Counted from the stretch's first letter, positions 7,752-20,213 are shown. The stretch: 64,000 nucleotides of DNA from Blastobasis lacticolella (GCA_905147135.1 LR990067.1:8618001-8682000), one strand, 5' to 3'. Numbers and translations: made by a program. Notes: generated by a model from the sequence alone, not told the origin.

Positions 7752-8875
7752 GGAGATGAACAGGATATCAGTAAGGATGGAGTCCTTCGAGAAAGATGTG
7801 AAAAGGTTTCTACGGAGGTTCCGAGGTTACGGTAGACTTACCAGCACGCAGTAAGCTTGTTTGCCACACTAGTGGTGTAATATGGACCCAAGAATATGTC
7901 CTTTCGTTCCCCTTGTAGGTACAAGTGTAGTTCGTGGTCCAACTCGAATGATTGGTTATACACACTTTGTGTGATATTGTTACGTTTGTTTTAAAAACCT
8001 GTTTATGATGATGATTTTAATAACTTAAGTATTTAAACTAAGGCTTGAAGTGGGATAGATTTTAAACTATACTGATTTTTGTTGGGAAATCTAAAAATTC
8101 TACTTACTCTAAACGTACGAAATTGCAGTGTTTAGATATTTTAAAAACTGTTTTTGTTTTTATACCTAACCGTTATTCTTATAATTTTTTTCGGGTTGGA
8201 CCATGAACTGTTTATATCAACTTACCTATTCATTATTGTTATTACTATTACCCGCATATAAAAAATATGTGGTATATTTTTGACGACGAATTCTCTGCTC
8301 AGACCCCATTAAAGGTTATGTATACTAATTTATTCATGTTTGATGGTCACCATTGAGGCCAGAGTGGCCATGGTAATCAAATTTTTGTGGACTCACTGAA
8401 ATCAATGTCGTTTGCTCAGTGTTGTAGAATTTTCTCGAACTTTAAGTGTCCCAAAAGAAAATTAAAATTTGGTGTGATTGTGTTGTTTCTCATGCTGGAC
8501 GCATGCTCAAACTCCAATTACTTAGTTATAATGTAGAATTTTGTAACGATAGCGGCAGCCATATTGCTTTTTGTAAAAAAAATACACTTGACAAAACTTG
8601 CCCTGCCAGCATTTACGTTTTTTATTCTCAGATGGTATAAAGTTCATTATCATTTTTTTTTCATTGTTTATATAATTTTTTAATTCCTATAATAACATTC
8701 CGTACAAAAGTTAATAATTGCCATAATAAGCAAAATTTTAACAATTCCATAAAAATGCCATTGTTTATTTAAAAATACAAGTATTATTATTTAATTTATA
8801 CCAACGAAATATTTATTAAAAATATAATTAATGGACTGACGAACTTCTTCAGTTTTGGAGTTGGTGCAAAATAAA
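7752..8875 (+). other. Putative myosin V 3' UTR
   Basis: No ORF of note. The first canonical AATAAA I see downstream of the stop is at 8870-8875; an ATTAAA lies near 8308. The cleavage site is uncertain. Confidence 0.35.
7760..7905 (+). repeat. LINE family D tail in the myosin V 3' UTR
   Basis: GATGTGAAAAGGTTTCTACGG and CAGTAAGCTTGTTTGCCACA match other copies of this LINE tail (50505-50645, 40715-40800), which encode FKKEVKRFLR and then run into a common 3' UTR. It begins within about 35 bases of the myosin stop codon. Confidence 0.65.
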
Positions 8876-8879
8876 TTCA

Positions 8880-9810
8880 TTCCAATTTGGTGCCATTTAA
8901 TTTCTTCCATTTACGAAAAATGTTTTTTTTTATAATATTATTATATTATATTAAAATAATATTGTTATGAATAGTTTTACGCGATCAGTCGCGATAGCCT
9001 GACGTCGTTTGGAAATAGCAGATAAAAAGGTTATTAACGTATATAACGTTATATGAGCTTAACAATAGCTTGAATATTATATGAACTTCATATAAATAAC
9101 GTTATATTTCTAGCTCTATAATTCAAAGGTAAATAGAAATGTAGCGGATGGTTATATAGAAAAATTAATATTGTTTTTGTGAGGACGTTTAACGCCCTAA
9201 AATTAATAATGTTAAGATTATAATAACATGTTACATGTCGAATTCAGTTTGCTTTAAAAACGAGCGAAGCTTAACTATACTGCTGTTATAAAAAGTGCAG
9301 ACCAAAACTTTAATTATAGTTCAAATGTACTTATGCCTATATTTACACAGAAAGGTAGTCTAATGCATAATAAAATATAGAGAAAATATATGATATTTAG
9401 AGAAGAATAGAGGTAAATGCTCATTGTATAGTTAGTTCCGCAACTGAGATTATGGTCGAGTCTTTGTAGGACTCTAGTACTCCTCATATAATTTTTTAAA
9501 TTCTTTTTTACTTTTTTATTTATTCGTCACGCATTCCTAGTTAAAATAAACATTATTATCAACGAAAATTCCTAGTTCAAATAATAGTTCATACAAAGTC
9601 TAACGAATTAGTTGTTAAGTTTGATTTTATACAAATATCCTATCAGTTTTTATATAGAATTATCATAGATTATATAATTATATCAATTTTATATAGTATT
9701 ATAATTTATTTTTGCCATTTCTACGCAGGCAAATATGCTCTATGCATTCCTTGTGGCAGACGAGCAGACAGCCCACCTGACGGGTCGGTAACTAGCCCAT
9801 AATATCTACG
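8880..9810. other. AT-rich intergenic stretch
   Basis: Low-complexity AT-rich sequence without convincing ORFs. A short piece near 9720-9790 (CAGACAGCCCACCTGACGGG) recurs at 49410-49440 and is probably mobile-element debris. Confidence 0.5.
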
Positions 9811-10175
9811 ATATTCGTAAAATTTACTTTCATGTAAAGCATGCTGTACGCTTGTTGGCCACTGTTTGGTATAAAAATAAGCCTGACCGGGATTGTAATA
9901 TGAAGTGGCGCCTTAATGCGGAATTTTTGAGAACAAATTTTTTACACTGGCAACAGCAACTGACAGTGACAGTAACTCCCTCTTGACACTTGACAGACTT
10001 CATATATATATATATTCCTGGTCCAGTTGCAGCAAAAATGCAGAACCGCATAAGAGCTGTCACTTTGAGTTGTAATAATTATTTACTTGAAATAATTATT
10101 TCACTCAAAATACTCTAAGCTTCTGCCAGCTGCTTCGTCTATACTGAGTATGAAATATACGCCACTGGCTCTAAA

Positions 10176-10374
10176 GCCCGATTTACATTGGTCAAGTGTT
10201 TAGCATAGTTTACAAGTACAGTGAGTAAGTACAGTGGTGTAAACCGATCGGACAGTTGCGAGTAAACTCGGCTTGCAAGCTGCCTTGCAACTAGTCACTG
10301 TCTGGGCGCTTGTCACTCGCTACTGTACTTTGTACTCGCCACTCGTCACTGTCTTTGACTAATGTAAATTGGGC
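10176..10374. mobile_element. 199-bp MITE with inverted ends
   Basis: Ends GCCCGATTTACATTGGTCAA and its near-complement TTGACTAATGTAAATTGGGC. The interior is rich in ACTGT/ACTCG words that pair between the arms. No clear target duplication. Confidence 0.7.
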
Positions 10375-10379
10375 ATCAT

Positions 10380-12460
10380 GGCTAGACTTACATCCAAACT
10401 TTGGGATTAAGTCAATATTCCAGGGATTCGTTGTTTGCATCGATTTGATCAACCTGGGCGTACAATTTGTATGAGGAAGTAAATTTTGACAAAATTGCAA
10501 CTTTGCTATCTATTTATTACGAATTATAACACTCTATATAAAATGGCGTTAACTATTAAGTAAGTAGTGAATTTTAATAATTAGTGTCATAATGTAATTA
10601 TTATTGTTGATTGGATTTATTATTTACATATAAGTAATAAGTACCTAACTGAAGTTTAATTCAAGGGAAATGTCATAATTTTGACAATAGGTTTTATGTG
10701 GTTTTCTTTTTTTAGTGGAATTACTAAAACAATTATTTTATTATAAATTATTTAGCATCTGATTAGAAATTACATAATAAGCATGTTTACATCGCCAGTA
10801 ACAAATATAGTTCTAGTTAGAACTCAGCTTTTTAGACATAAGAGGTGTTTTTGCAATACACTAAAAAAACATTTGCACTTATTGTATGGGAAGTAACAGC
10901 GGGAACCAGTAAGTGGTAAAAATATTATGTTTTATCCCCGTAATATGTACTTAAATTATAATATGTATAGTTCATTTTATGTAGTACACTGAAGAAAATA
11001 TAGAGAAAATTTACAAATTAATAAATGTTTAATATAATAGTGTTACCATAATATAAAATGCTAGGTGCTTTCTAGGCGTAGCATCACTAAGCCGTAAATA
11101 ATAAAGTGAATGACAATTATATGAATTAAAAATCTAGAATATTTTTGTAGCGGATCTAAAAATCGGTATCTATGTCCTATTTATTTTGGCATTTATAAAA
11201 ACATGTATTTCGTTAACAAGACTTATTTTTAAATTTTAGTGGGACAAACAATTGTTTAATTACATTTCTCTTTTATAGCCTCTACCTTAATCTAATATAC
11301 CATTAATTCTTAAAATATAATTTCCTGAATGTGTACAATTATTTACTTTTTTGCCGTAAACGTGGCATAAATGGCATTTGGTAAGGTGTGTCGTGTGAAC
11401 ATGTGTTTTTTTTTTAATTATTATTATAATAGTTTTTGATTAGCAAAATATTTGTATCTAAAATTATTAAATTCACAATTATAATTAAATCATTAAGTAG
11501 GTTCATGCGCCAAACGCCCTGCTTATTGAAATGTATAAGAAACATTAAGTATTATTAAATTATTTACTGTATTATTATGTGTATATAAATCTTATTGTTG
11601 TCATATAAACTTCAAATACTTATCAACCTACTTAAATGTAACTTAGGTGCTCAACGTCACTGTTAATTGTTTGTGAAACAAGTTATTCGAAATCTATTCC
11701 CGTCGTTGTTAATGGTTATAAAACTTATTATTCTTTATTGCACACAGAAATGTTACAAAGATGAATCCAAAACTAATAATGGAGTCTGTATTGTTATTGT
11801 CTGGCTGTTTTAAAGCACCTGATCAAACAAATATAGGTACCAATAATGTGACTATAGTGGTGGTTGTCTTTATAGAATTTGCGGACACTATGAAAATCCA
11901 AACAGTCCACAACTGCGGGGAATATTGTTCAACCACCTTTAACAAGTTTTTCTATATGACCAAATTTTAAAAATAAAAAATATATACATTTTTATTCGCC
12001 ATATAAATTGAACCAAAGGGCCTGTCCTTTAAGAGTAAGGAGTTTCTTTCCTCATTGCTTAGCCCCTATTCAGCTCATTTACCTACATTCCATCAATGAA
12101 GTTGTACTTATGAAGTTTAAAGTACTTATTACTCGATCTGCAATATTATTACAAAACGTAGCTCCATAATTAAACAAGAATAAAAGAAAGAGATTTATAT
12201 TCGTTAGCTTTTGTTTATTAAAAAATATTGAATTCTAGGTAGGTTCATGTTTGTAGTTATCGATTTAACAACGTCCCTTTTTTGTATGTAAATGTTAGCA
12301 AAATTATTTATTGTAGTCAATGTTAATTGTCATAATAATTAATGGCTGTAATACTTTCAGCTTCTAAGTGCAGTGCTGATAATAAAACTAATGTCCGGTT
12401 TAAAAAATAATTATTATGAATACTATACGGGGTAATCTTCAATTTTTGAATGTAGAAGCA
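10380..12460. other. AT-rich intergenic region, nothing recognised
   Basis: Very AT-rich; only short random ORFs. No repeat family matched within the window. Confidence 0.5.
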
Positions 12461-12474
12461 TTCTTTAATCCATT

Positions 12475-12565
12475 CTTTTTTTAGTTAGGCTAACCAGGCA
12501 TTTGACCGCCGTCTCACCTGATGGTAACCCATATCCAAAAAACGAGCAGCTTCTCAATTCTTCAC
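12475..12565 (-). repeat. LINE family F 3' end
   Basis: CCAGGCATTTGACCGCCGTC and TCACCTGATGGTAA in reverse orientation match copies at 35362-35450, 55115-55200, 57540-57600 and 61595-61680. Confidence 0.6.
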
Positions 12566-13034
12566 GTATATAGGTAGGTACCCATAGGTACCTATTAATT
12601 CTTCCTAAATTATTTTGGCCAGTACAGTTGCAAATATGAAGAAATAAAGTGCTGTCCGACATAATTAAATCGATAAAAAGATCATTGAAAAAATATTCGT
12701 CACAGATACCTTATCAGAGGATTTATGCTAATAAAATATTTACCTATCAGATAGCCACGATTTTTTATTACCTTATTTATTTGTTCTATGCGATAATTAG
12801 GTACTGCAAAGGTACTTTAGTACCTACTTTGAGATTGTGACACCATTTTATCGATAGGTAACCAGTATCGACTACTTTTTATTGCTACAAATCCTTTGTT
12901 TGCGATTACGAAATGATACACTAGGTACTTAATTATTCAAATATTTGTTCCAAGAATTCAAGTGGTTTTGATAATGAATTAAGTAAACCGTGTCTCTTAG
13001 AATGGGCGAATGAAATTGCTAACCAGATAGTTTG

Positions 13035-13270
13035 GCGAAGGATCTATTACAGCTAAAGTTAGTACCTGTAGAACAAATATCCCGCTTGGCTTACTTTCCT
13101 CTAGTATCCAGCTTACGTCAGGCTATTGCTATAATCTCCACGCTTAACAGGAGGGTTGGAGATCTTAGTGTTATACATGTAACATTCGAAAACGCTGCTG
13201 CCCATTTTCCAGCCTACGGAGACCATATTTTGCCTCGAAAACAATAGTCGCCTTGTACGACACCCGCGAC
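13035..13270 (-). repeat. Interspersed repeat C
   Basis: CTCCACGCTTAACAGGAGGG, GCTGCCCATTTTCCAGCC and CCTTGTACGACACCCGCG match copies at 20770-21040, 35786-36040 (other strand) and 45370-45720. Probably a LINE 3' end; no complete copy is present. Confidence 0.6.
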
Positions 13271-13896
13271 ACGACACTAGTACAAAAAAAGCATATTTTT
13301 GTGGGTTTTGTAACTAAAAATAACTTTTTTTAAACGATGTAAAGTATAGGAGAATATCTCTTGAGGTGGAAATATGTGATATTTCTTTCGCCCATTCCAA
13401 GACATTCTGTAAACAATTATTTATTTCGCGAAATGGATACTCGAGTCTATATAGTCCATAAAACTCGAAACGTTTCAGACATTATGTCGGACTGCAACAA
13501 ATAGTAATAAATACAACAAGTAAACATATTCAGTACATGTTTCAATTCAAATAAATGTGTTAAAAACCGCACTGCATAGCCAATTATTTACTATTTATTT
13601 TTAAGTATCAATAAAAACAGCTCAGCTCACGTTTTCTGAAGCAATACTTTATGCATATCCACATAAATATTAATTTGTAAGAGCCTTTTTACTATACAGG
13701 GTGTTTCATAATACATGTATAAAGCCGAAAGGGTGTTAAAGTAGAGCTTTCAAAGAGTGCACTGGCGACTTCATTTTATCCGGACATTGAATTTTAATTT
13801 TAATAAAAAAAATTAATTTTTAAAGATAAATAACCATATCGACTACGTTGAAGCGCAGCTCTATTTCAAGTTGATGATCATATAAAAAACAGGTTA

Positions 13897-14335
13897 ATAA
13901 CCTCGTGCGACCCCTATCGAAACAAAGCAACCTCCTCAAGCCTACTACCAGGAGCCTAATGCTGCGTACACACCGGGCGATGTGTGACGCGCACCCGTTT
14001 CGGCTAACGATTGTCCGTTGGCGTGTGCCAGTCGGCAATCCGCAGTGCAGCGTGGCGGTAACATCAAACGGATAGAAGTAATCATCCAATCGCAGTTTGG
14101 GCGGATACCGAAGGCCAACAAACAAACGTGCAAATACGAGCCCGAATCGGTTCCCAAAACTCCCAAAGATCGTTTGCTTGACCACGAAATGCAAGTATTA
14201 GACCTTAGAAGTCCAAATAATTCGGCCGACAGCCCTTCGTTGGCGTACGTTGAGTGTGTACACACCATAAGGACGAGTAATAACCTCGTGCCATTCATAT
14301 CAAAACAAACCAACCTCCTTCATCTTACTACCAGG
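13897..14335. repeat. Diverged 57-bp direct repeats flanking a 325-bp insert
   Basis: 'aataacctcgtgc' to 'ctactaccagg' occurs at 13897-13953 and again at 14279-14335. The insert between them is CpG-rich and has TACACACC/GGTGTGTA-type inverted ends. Overlapping ORFs here on both strands show no family resemblance. Confidence 0.5.
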
Positions 14336-14436
14336 CGTCGTACTAAATGTTACCTACTTATGAATAGGCTCTACTAAATTAACTAGGAACTTGCCTACAC
14401 TAATTATTTTCGATAGGTAGGTATGCTTAAATGGTC

Positions 14437-14750
14437 GGAGCGTCGGTGGCCTAAGGTTGCGGTATCCGACTCGTACGCGTGAGGTACCGGGTTCGAATCC
14501 CACTGCCGCCATGTACCACTAACTCTTTTCTAAGTTATGCACAGTAGCTGAATACTAACCGATGCTTTTACGGTGAGGGAAATCATCGTGATGAAACTTA
14601 CACATTCAGTTCAGACGACTGAATGTGTAAGTAACCATGATCCAATCTGGTCAGGTTCCCTTGGTAGCAGGGTTAGGAGCCAGGAATGTCAGATGGCAGT
14701 CGCTCCACTGCAATTAATTACCTAATCTGCCAAATCCTAGATCATGGACC
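14437..14750 (+). repeat. SINE family B copy
   Basis: The head GAGCGTCGGTGGCCTAAGGT is followed by GGTTCGAATCCCACTGCCGC, so both RNA polymerase III boxes are recognisable. The body 'gatgctcttacggtgaggga...tgaatgtgtaa' follows. It lies tail to tail with the next copy. Confidence 0.8.
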
Positions 14751-14754
14751 ATAG

Positions 14755-15805
14755 TCTAATAATTTTGTGGAGAGAAAAGAATTTGTTAGAGTGGAGCGAC
14801 TACCATCTGACCTCCATGACCCTGCTACCAGGGGAACCTGACTCGATTGGATCATGGTTACAATTTCAGTTGCCAGAATTTGCAGATTTCATCATGATGT
14901 TTCCCTCACCATAGGAGCATCGGTTAATTTCAACTAATGTACATAACTCACGACAGTGGCGTGCCTAGGGGTTCAGAGTAAGGCAAGCCGAGAGATGAAG
15001 TTTGTGTAGTTTTTACGGTTATTAAAAATAAATCCATCCCCTTGCCACATTACGGAAATAATTTGTTATTTTCTGAGAATTGATTATAAACTTTACCTTT
15101 TCCATGCAAATAAAAACTTGTGCACATTTTAAACCATCACAAGGGACTCTACTTCGTCTATTGTTAATCAATCTAATTAAATCACTTTTACTACAAAACA
15201 CAACACAAACACAACAAAAAACTAATTACTTATCCGCCCAAACGGCTCAAACAAAACAATAGTGAAGTTGGTACGTATTACAGCATTCAACAAACGTACC
15301 TACTGCGCATGCGCGAAGTTGCCAATTTCAAAGATCCGTGTACAACTTCATACGCATGCAGGGCTTAAAGTCTCGTACAATTTACCATATAAACAAACGT
15401 ATAGTTATATCTCATTATAGGACAGTTTTCATATGTAAGAAAGAGACATACCGGCCGGAATCAAAGCCCGCTTACAAGCCAGCGCGTGCGAGCGAGATGA
15501 CTGACCGAGTCTCAATTTCCTCAACTTGCGTGTGCGTTCGGATCGTGTTTCGTAACCTGGGCGCACGATGGCGCTGCTTTGCGGCGCGGCAGTTTGAAAT
15601 GCATTAGGAGCGCGAACTTTAAATAGTTCGCGCTCGCATTATCTTTGATTTTTTATCGATAATTATTTTTATAAGGCAAGCCCGGCTTTTGGGCTTGTAT
15701 GACAGTAACGCCACTGAACTCAGAAAAGAGTCATTGGTACATTGCCACAGCGGGATTCGAACCCGGCACCTCTCTCGCTTACGTCGGATACTCAACCGCC
15801 CAGCC
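14755..15805 (-). repeat. SINE family B copy split by a TIR element
   Basis: 14755-14953 is the body and 15717-15805 the tRNA-like head of one minus-strand SINE. The text 'acataactca...' breaks off at 14950 and resumes at 15717 after the insertion 14954-15716. Confidence 0.8.
14954..15716. mobile_element. hAT-like non-autonomous element (763 bp)
   Basis: Ends CAGTGGCGTGCC and GGTAACGCCACTG-like (15706-15716) are inverted. The flanks ACTCACGA and AACTCAGA suggest an eroded 8-bp duplication. It contains a palindrome with GAGCGCGAACT arms at 15609-15636 and a CpG-rich segment. No transposase seen. Confidence 0.65.
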
Positions 15806-15809
15806 ACCA

Positions 15810-17460
15810 ACGTTCTTGAAAAACATACTAAAGATAGCTACATAACTAAAACAGAATTCGTTCAATTGATAAATCGTTCTACACAAATAAGTAGGTACTA
15901 TGTCCTACTAAAATGGTTCACTCATCTAGGGACCTACGTAGCGTAGGGAACCACTTATGAGACTAGTTTTGTTGAAACAGATTACAGACAGGTTTTACTA
16001 AATACCTACATGTTTTCATGAACAGATAAAAGCGTTGTCTTTTCTGCCTATTTCCCGTCGGAAAAGAACCTCCTAACGTTACGATTAGGTACTAGCTAGG
16101 TAGCATATCTTAAAGTCTAGCTAGAACCTAGACCTTTAAAGCATGTAGGTACGTACCTTTTTAAAGTTATTTTATGAAAACAAACAGCGTCAGGTGCCAT
16201 ACTTTCTTGCTTTCTTGTGGCTCGGATGACTGATAGGTATTAACTATCAAGTAAGCTTGCACTCGTATCGTAGCGTAGCTAGGTAGGTACACTCCATACA
16301 CACAGATACACAACACTACGCAGGCTCTGGTTGCTATGCAATACGTAAATAGGTAGGTACCATGGTGTTTGCCTACTGCTAGCTTGCATTCATACACAGA
16401 ATAATGATTATCACAATACTTAAACGTTGAACGCTGAACACAGACAAGACTACGTTAATACTGGTACCTGGAGCTATAAATCATTCGTTCACATCGTTAA
16501 CACTCTTATCACAGTTATCTTCACAATAGGTACTTAGGTATCCTACAACTACAACGCAACAATCATTTCGGTCACGCGAAAAGCTAAAAACTGAATGAAC
16601 GAATACGACGCGAAAGTAGGCAAATTTCGTCAATGGAAGTCGCGCCGTGGGTCAAACCACAAAATAAAGAACGGCCCGCCAAAGTATTCTATTTTTAGAT
16701 TTTGTAGCTTTTAGTTTCTATTTTGATGTCAAAAGCGCCGCCACAGCTCCGGCGCCGGCCTTGACCTTGACGGCACGTGCAAAAGGATTCGTACTTAGGG
16801 ATCCGTGTTTTAGGGGTCTAACTTATTTCGCCTTTTATGTTCTCTCGTTTTATGTTCTCCTGGTAGTTGCACCATAATGTTGATTTTTTTTTTATTTGTT
16901 AAAGTGAGTCTCAAGCGAATCCAACTGTGGGCTTAATAATAATCCTTATGGCGATGGCCTACATTTGCTTATCACGATTTTATCGGGTAGTTTGGTACAA
17001 TGACAGTAACCTAGACAGTAATTTCTAAAATTGTGTTTGGGTCCGTGCTCCACCTAGGTGACCTAGGTTCTCCAATTGGGTGAAGCATGGGATATTTACA
17101 GGTAAAGCTCCATCAACTAAGAATCCTTAAGTTAATTTTAGTTGATAAGAAATGTTCGTGAAAACGATAGGTACGATTACCTACGCGACACTGAAACATG
17201 ACTGACAGACATGACATGAGAAAGCAAACTCGTAAAAAGACAAAGATGTTACATTAATTAGAGTTTGCTACATTAATATGCTACAGTAATTTGAATAAGA
17301 CTACTTTGCTATTAGTTAGGTGGTAGTGCACTTTCGTAAAAACTATGAATGAACCTTTTGAATTAAAATCATAATTGATTACAATATTTTTTTGTACAGA
17401 ACCCTCGAAACCAAAAAATACAAAACGGATTATTTAGACCTCCTTAATATTGCGCCTAGT
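15810..17460. other. Intergenic, no gene recognised
   Basis: Rich in short TAGGTA/GTAGGTAC words. A CpG-rich spot at 16600-16790 carries TTGACCTTGAC next to a CACGTG E-box (16774-16779). Confidence 0.4.
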
Positions 17461-17463
17461 ACG

Positions 17464-17898
17464 TGGGGTGTCCATAAAATAAGCCAGTGCAAATACAGGC
17501 ATGACGCATTTCATCTTAGTCCTCACAGTGACAACGCATCTGCTGTTCTGCATGTTTGTTGCCTGCAACCTAAATGCTTAAATCCTAGTACGTAAATAGT
17601 GTTGCTAGGTATTTTTTCAGCTATTCAAATTTAATATTCACCTTCATGAATTCAAACATGAGTAGAATTTAATAATTACTATTAGATAGGTACTAAAATG
17701 ACATCTTTCCTTATTTCGGAGCTGGCGGAAAAGTTCAACGAGAAATGCATAAACTTGTGCCAAGACTCACCACATGCATTCAACAGGATGTAAACTGAGT
17801 GAAAAAATAGACAAAAAAGTATAACAACAATATCGTGTAGTTTTGCTGCACTTTCCAAAAATATTAAAATCTAGTGAATGTTCTTTATGGACACCCTG
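17464..17898. mobile_element. Possible nested MITE
   Basis: GGGGTGTCCATAAA at the left and TTTATGGACACCCTG at the right are inverted. The 67-residue ORF inside has no recognisable family. Confidence 0.4.
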
Positions 17899-18524
17899 TG
17901 ATATCAGTATCCCGTACATAGTCCACCTGCTTCAGTCATGACAGCCTAGTACAATAGAAGATATGGCGCAGACGCGAAATCAAGCTGTAACTTTTTTGCC
18001 TATTAATGTTTATTGTGTTTTCGCAATTAGTTTGAAGACTATGTACCTAGGTGCAACATTGTGTTGAAGGCAACAAAAAACAAATAAATTAAAGTAGAAA
18101 CAAACATCGAAATGTCTTGTTTTTGTGCCGGACTGCTCACGAGCTGCTTGTAATAATAATTTTATTAACCAGCCACTTGAGGTATTGATCGTAGTGATCT
18201 TTAGATTGAATTTTAAAACTCATATGAAACGGTAGGTAGAAAAGACTTAAAGGCACAAAACCTATATCCTATCTGTAACTGGTAAAATTGTATTATTCAG
18301 TTGATTGACCTGATTATGAACTTGAGTGACCTATTACAACTGATTTCTAGAGATGCGGTCTTTCGTTTTCAAAATGTGATTATCGACATTGAAAAAGAAA
18401 AAGTTCGATAGTCATTTTCTCGGTAACTATTCCACGCACGAAAAAAATAATTGTACCTATCGTTTTAATACGTTTAGCACTCCATCCAGTTCACGGCTTT
18501 ATACATGTATTATGAAACACCCTG

Positions 18525-19225
18525 TATAGTTGCATATCATTCAAACGTTTTCAATTGCATCATGTTCTTTTTTGTATACATCAACTCTGTTAGTTATTGT
18601 TGTGTCAATTTGTAACTAGTGTTTAATTCATTTTAATTCACAGCAATGGTCAGGCAGCTATAATTTTGTTTTTCCGGGTGAAATGAATCATTTGTCAATA
18701 CATATTTGTGATTATTCAAAATCTTAATGGATTATTAATGGATTGCTCACACAATATATTGTTAAAGAGAGGCAAATGTTTATTGTTTTCAATCTTGTTC
18801 GTTAATGTCTGTACTTATAAGCGCTTGGATGCTTAATATTCCAATCAAAAATTCTTCCTACAAAAGTTACTACGTTCTCCCAAGCTTTTCATGAAGGCCT
18901 TATTATGTATTTTTAGTGAGTTATATTCAAATAATAATACTTAATAGCATTACATATAGTAAATTAATACAATAATAATGTTTGTGTGCTGTGAGTGTTC
19001 GTTACATTCCGTTAAAAGAATTATATGTACTTAATAATATAATTATTATATAGTGTATTACTTACAGATCGTTGTAAAGTGCAAAGCAAATAAATTATGT
19101 TAGACAAAAACCTGTAAAACCTTTCATTGTTGTTTTAATGTTTTTTAAACGTGTCTTTTCATTCAGTTTGTTTCTTCTTAGAGATGTTTGGTGATGATGA
19201 ATAAGTATGTAGAGATCGTAGAGAG
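18525..19225. other. AT-rich intergenic stretch
   Basis: Nothing beyond AT-rich sequence was recognised. Confidence 0.4.
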
Positions 19226-19231
19226 TGATTT

Positions 19232-19308
19232 AACCGGCTAATTATTATTGCTCAAGCTAGCCGTTTAATTAATCGGTTAATAATAATTGCTCAAGCTAGC
19301 CGTTTAAT
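19232..19308 (+). repeat. Two tandem units around TTGCTCAAGCTAGCCGTTTA
   Basis: The phrase TTGCTCAAGCTAGCCGTTTA is present twice, about 42 bp apart, with flanking AT stretches that are each other's complement (TAATTATTATT, AATAATAATTG). Confidence 0.7.
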
Positions 19309-19319
19309 GAACCGGCAAA

Positions 19320-19600
19320 CTTAACTTTGGCGGTAAAGGTGGAGGAGAGGAATCCAGCCACCAATCTGGGCAATGACGATGGAGAAGGAGAAGGGTAATT
19401 ACCCGCCTGGCCGAGTTGCTGTGACCAGGGGATTAAAGTCCGATGGACGCTCCTTGGGTCTTGTATTTAAGCGTCGTTAATGGAACACTCCGTTAGCGCG
19501 ATGTAGATTTGTCAGTAGGTGTTATGCTGATGTCTTGCCAACTCGTTGTGTTTACGAGCTCCTTTTGGTTGACTATAGAGATCGCAACATAACCAACCGG
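19320..19600 (+). repeat. Interspersed repeat H, diverged copy
   Basis: Shares 'ttaactttggcggtaaa', 'gtgaccaggggat', 'gcgcgatgtag' and 'cttgccaact.gttgtgtt' with copies at 5975 and 2050. Confidence 0.5.
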
Positions 19601-19880
19601 CGGCGACATATACCCAACTTGAGTCCTGCGTATAAGGACAAACAAATACTTTCAAATGTTGCGATATCAAAGAAAGTTAATATTAAACAGGTTTCGCAAC
19701 AAAAGTTTGCTTGTTTTATCAATATGCAGGCCGCATAGCAGATAGTGTCGTCATTTAAATCCATTGGTTATCTAAAGAACCGCTTAGCCATATTACGTAG
19801 ATTTTTTATTGGAAATATATTTTTACTGTGTAGTGTCTAGACTGTAGATTATAGGTAGGTATTCGTATTAGGTACCTATA

Positions 19881-20213
19881 GCGTCGGAGGCCTATACTCG
19901 TAAGCGGGAGGTACCACGTTCGAACCCCAGTGTCGCCATTTACCAATTATTCTTCCGTTATTATGTACATTACTTGAACACTAACCGATGCTCTTACGGC
20001 GAGGGAAATCATCGTGATGGAAGCTTGCGCATTCAGGAGACTGAAAGTATAACCATGATACAGTCTGGGTTAGGTTCGCCAGGTAGTAGAGTCACGGAGG
20101 TTAAGATGTGAGTCGCTCCAATGTAAGCCGATCTACCAAATCCTGGATCTTTGTAAATTCAGACCCCGGGCTCTTGCGTGTGACACCACAACCGGGCATT
20201 AACGCCAAGAAGA
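19881..20213 (+). repeat. SINE family B copy
   Basis: Head GCGTCGGAGGCC, CGTTCGAACCCC B box, body and a 3' end reading 'ggacattaacgccaagaag'-type text. Nearly full length. Confidence 0.75.

Larger units (their letters stand above)
13697..18524. mobile_element. Candidate 4.8-kb TIR element, CAGGGTG-type ends
   Basis: A perfect 31-bp sequence beginning CAGGGTGTTTCATAATACAT recurs as its exact reverse complement ending at 18524. Both sides are flanked by TATA. The interior contains SINE copies and a hAT-like insertion. I found no transposase, so it may be a non-autonomous element or two separate termini of the same family. A short relative lies at 53268-53403. Confidence 0.5.

Noticed and set aside
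13820..14377. Overlapping frames of 119-124 residues on both strands
   Set aside because: No domain is recognisable, they overlap each other on opposite strands, and the block is bounded by direct repeats.
14437..14515. Functional tRNA gene
   Set aside because: The A and B boxes belong to SINE family B heads, which recur many times with the same non-tRNA body attached.
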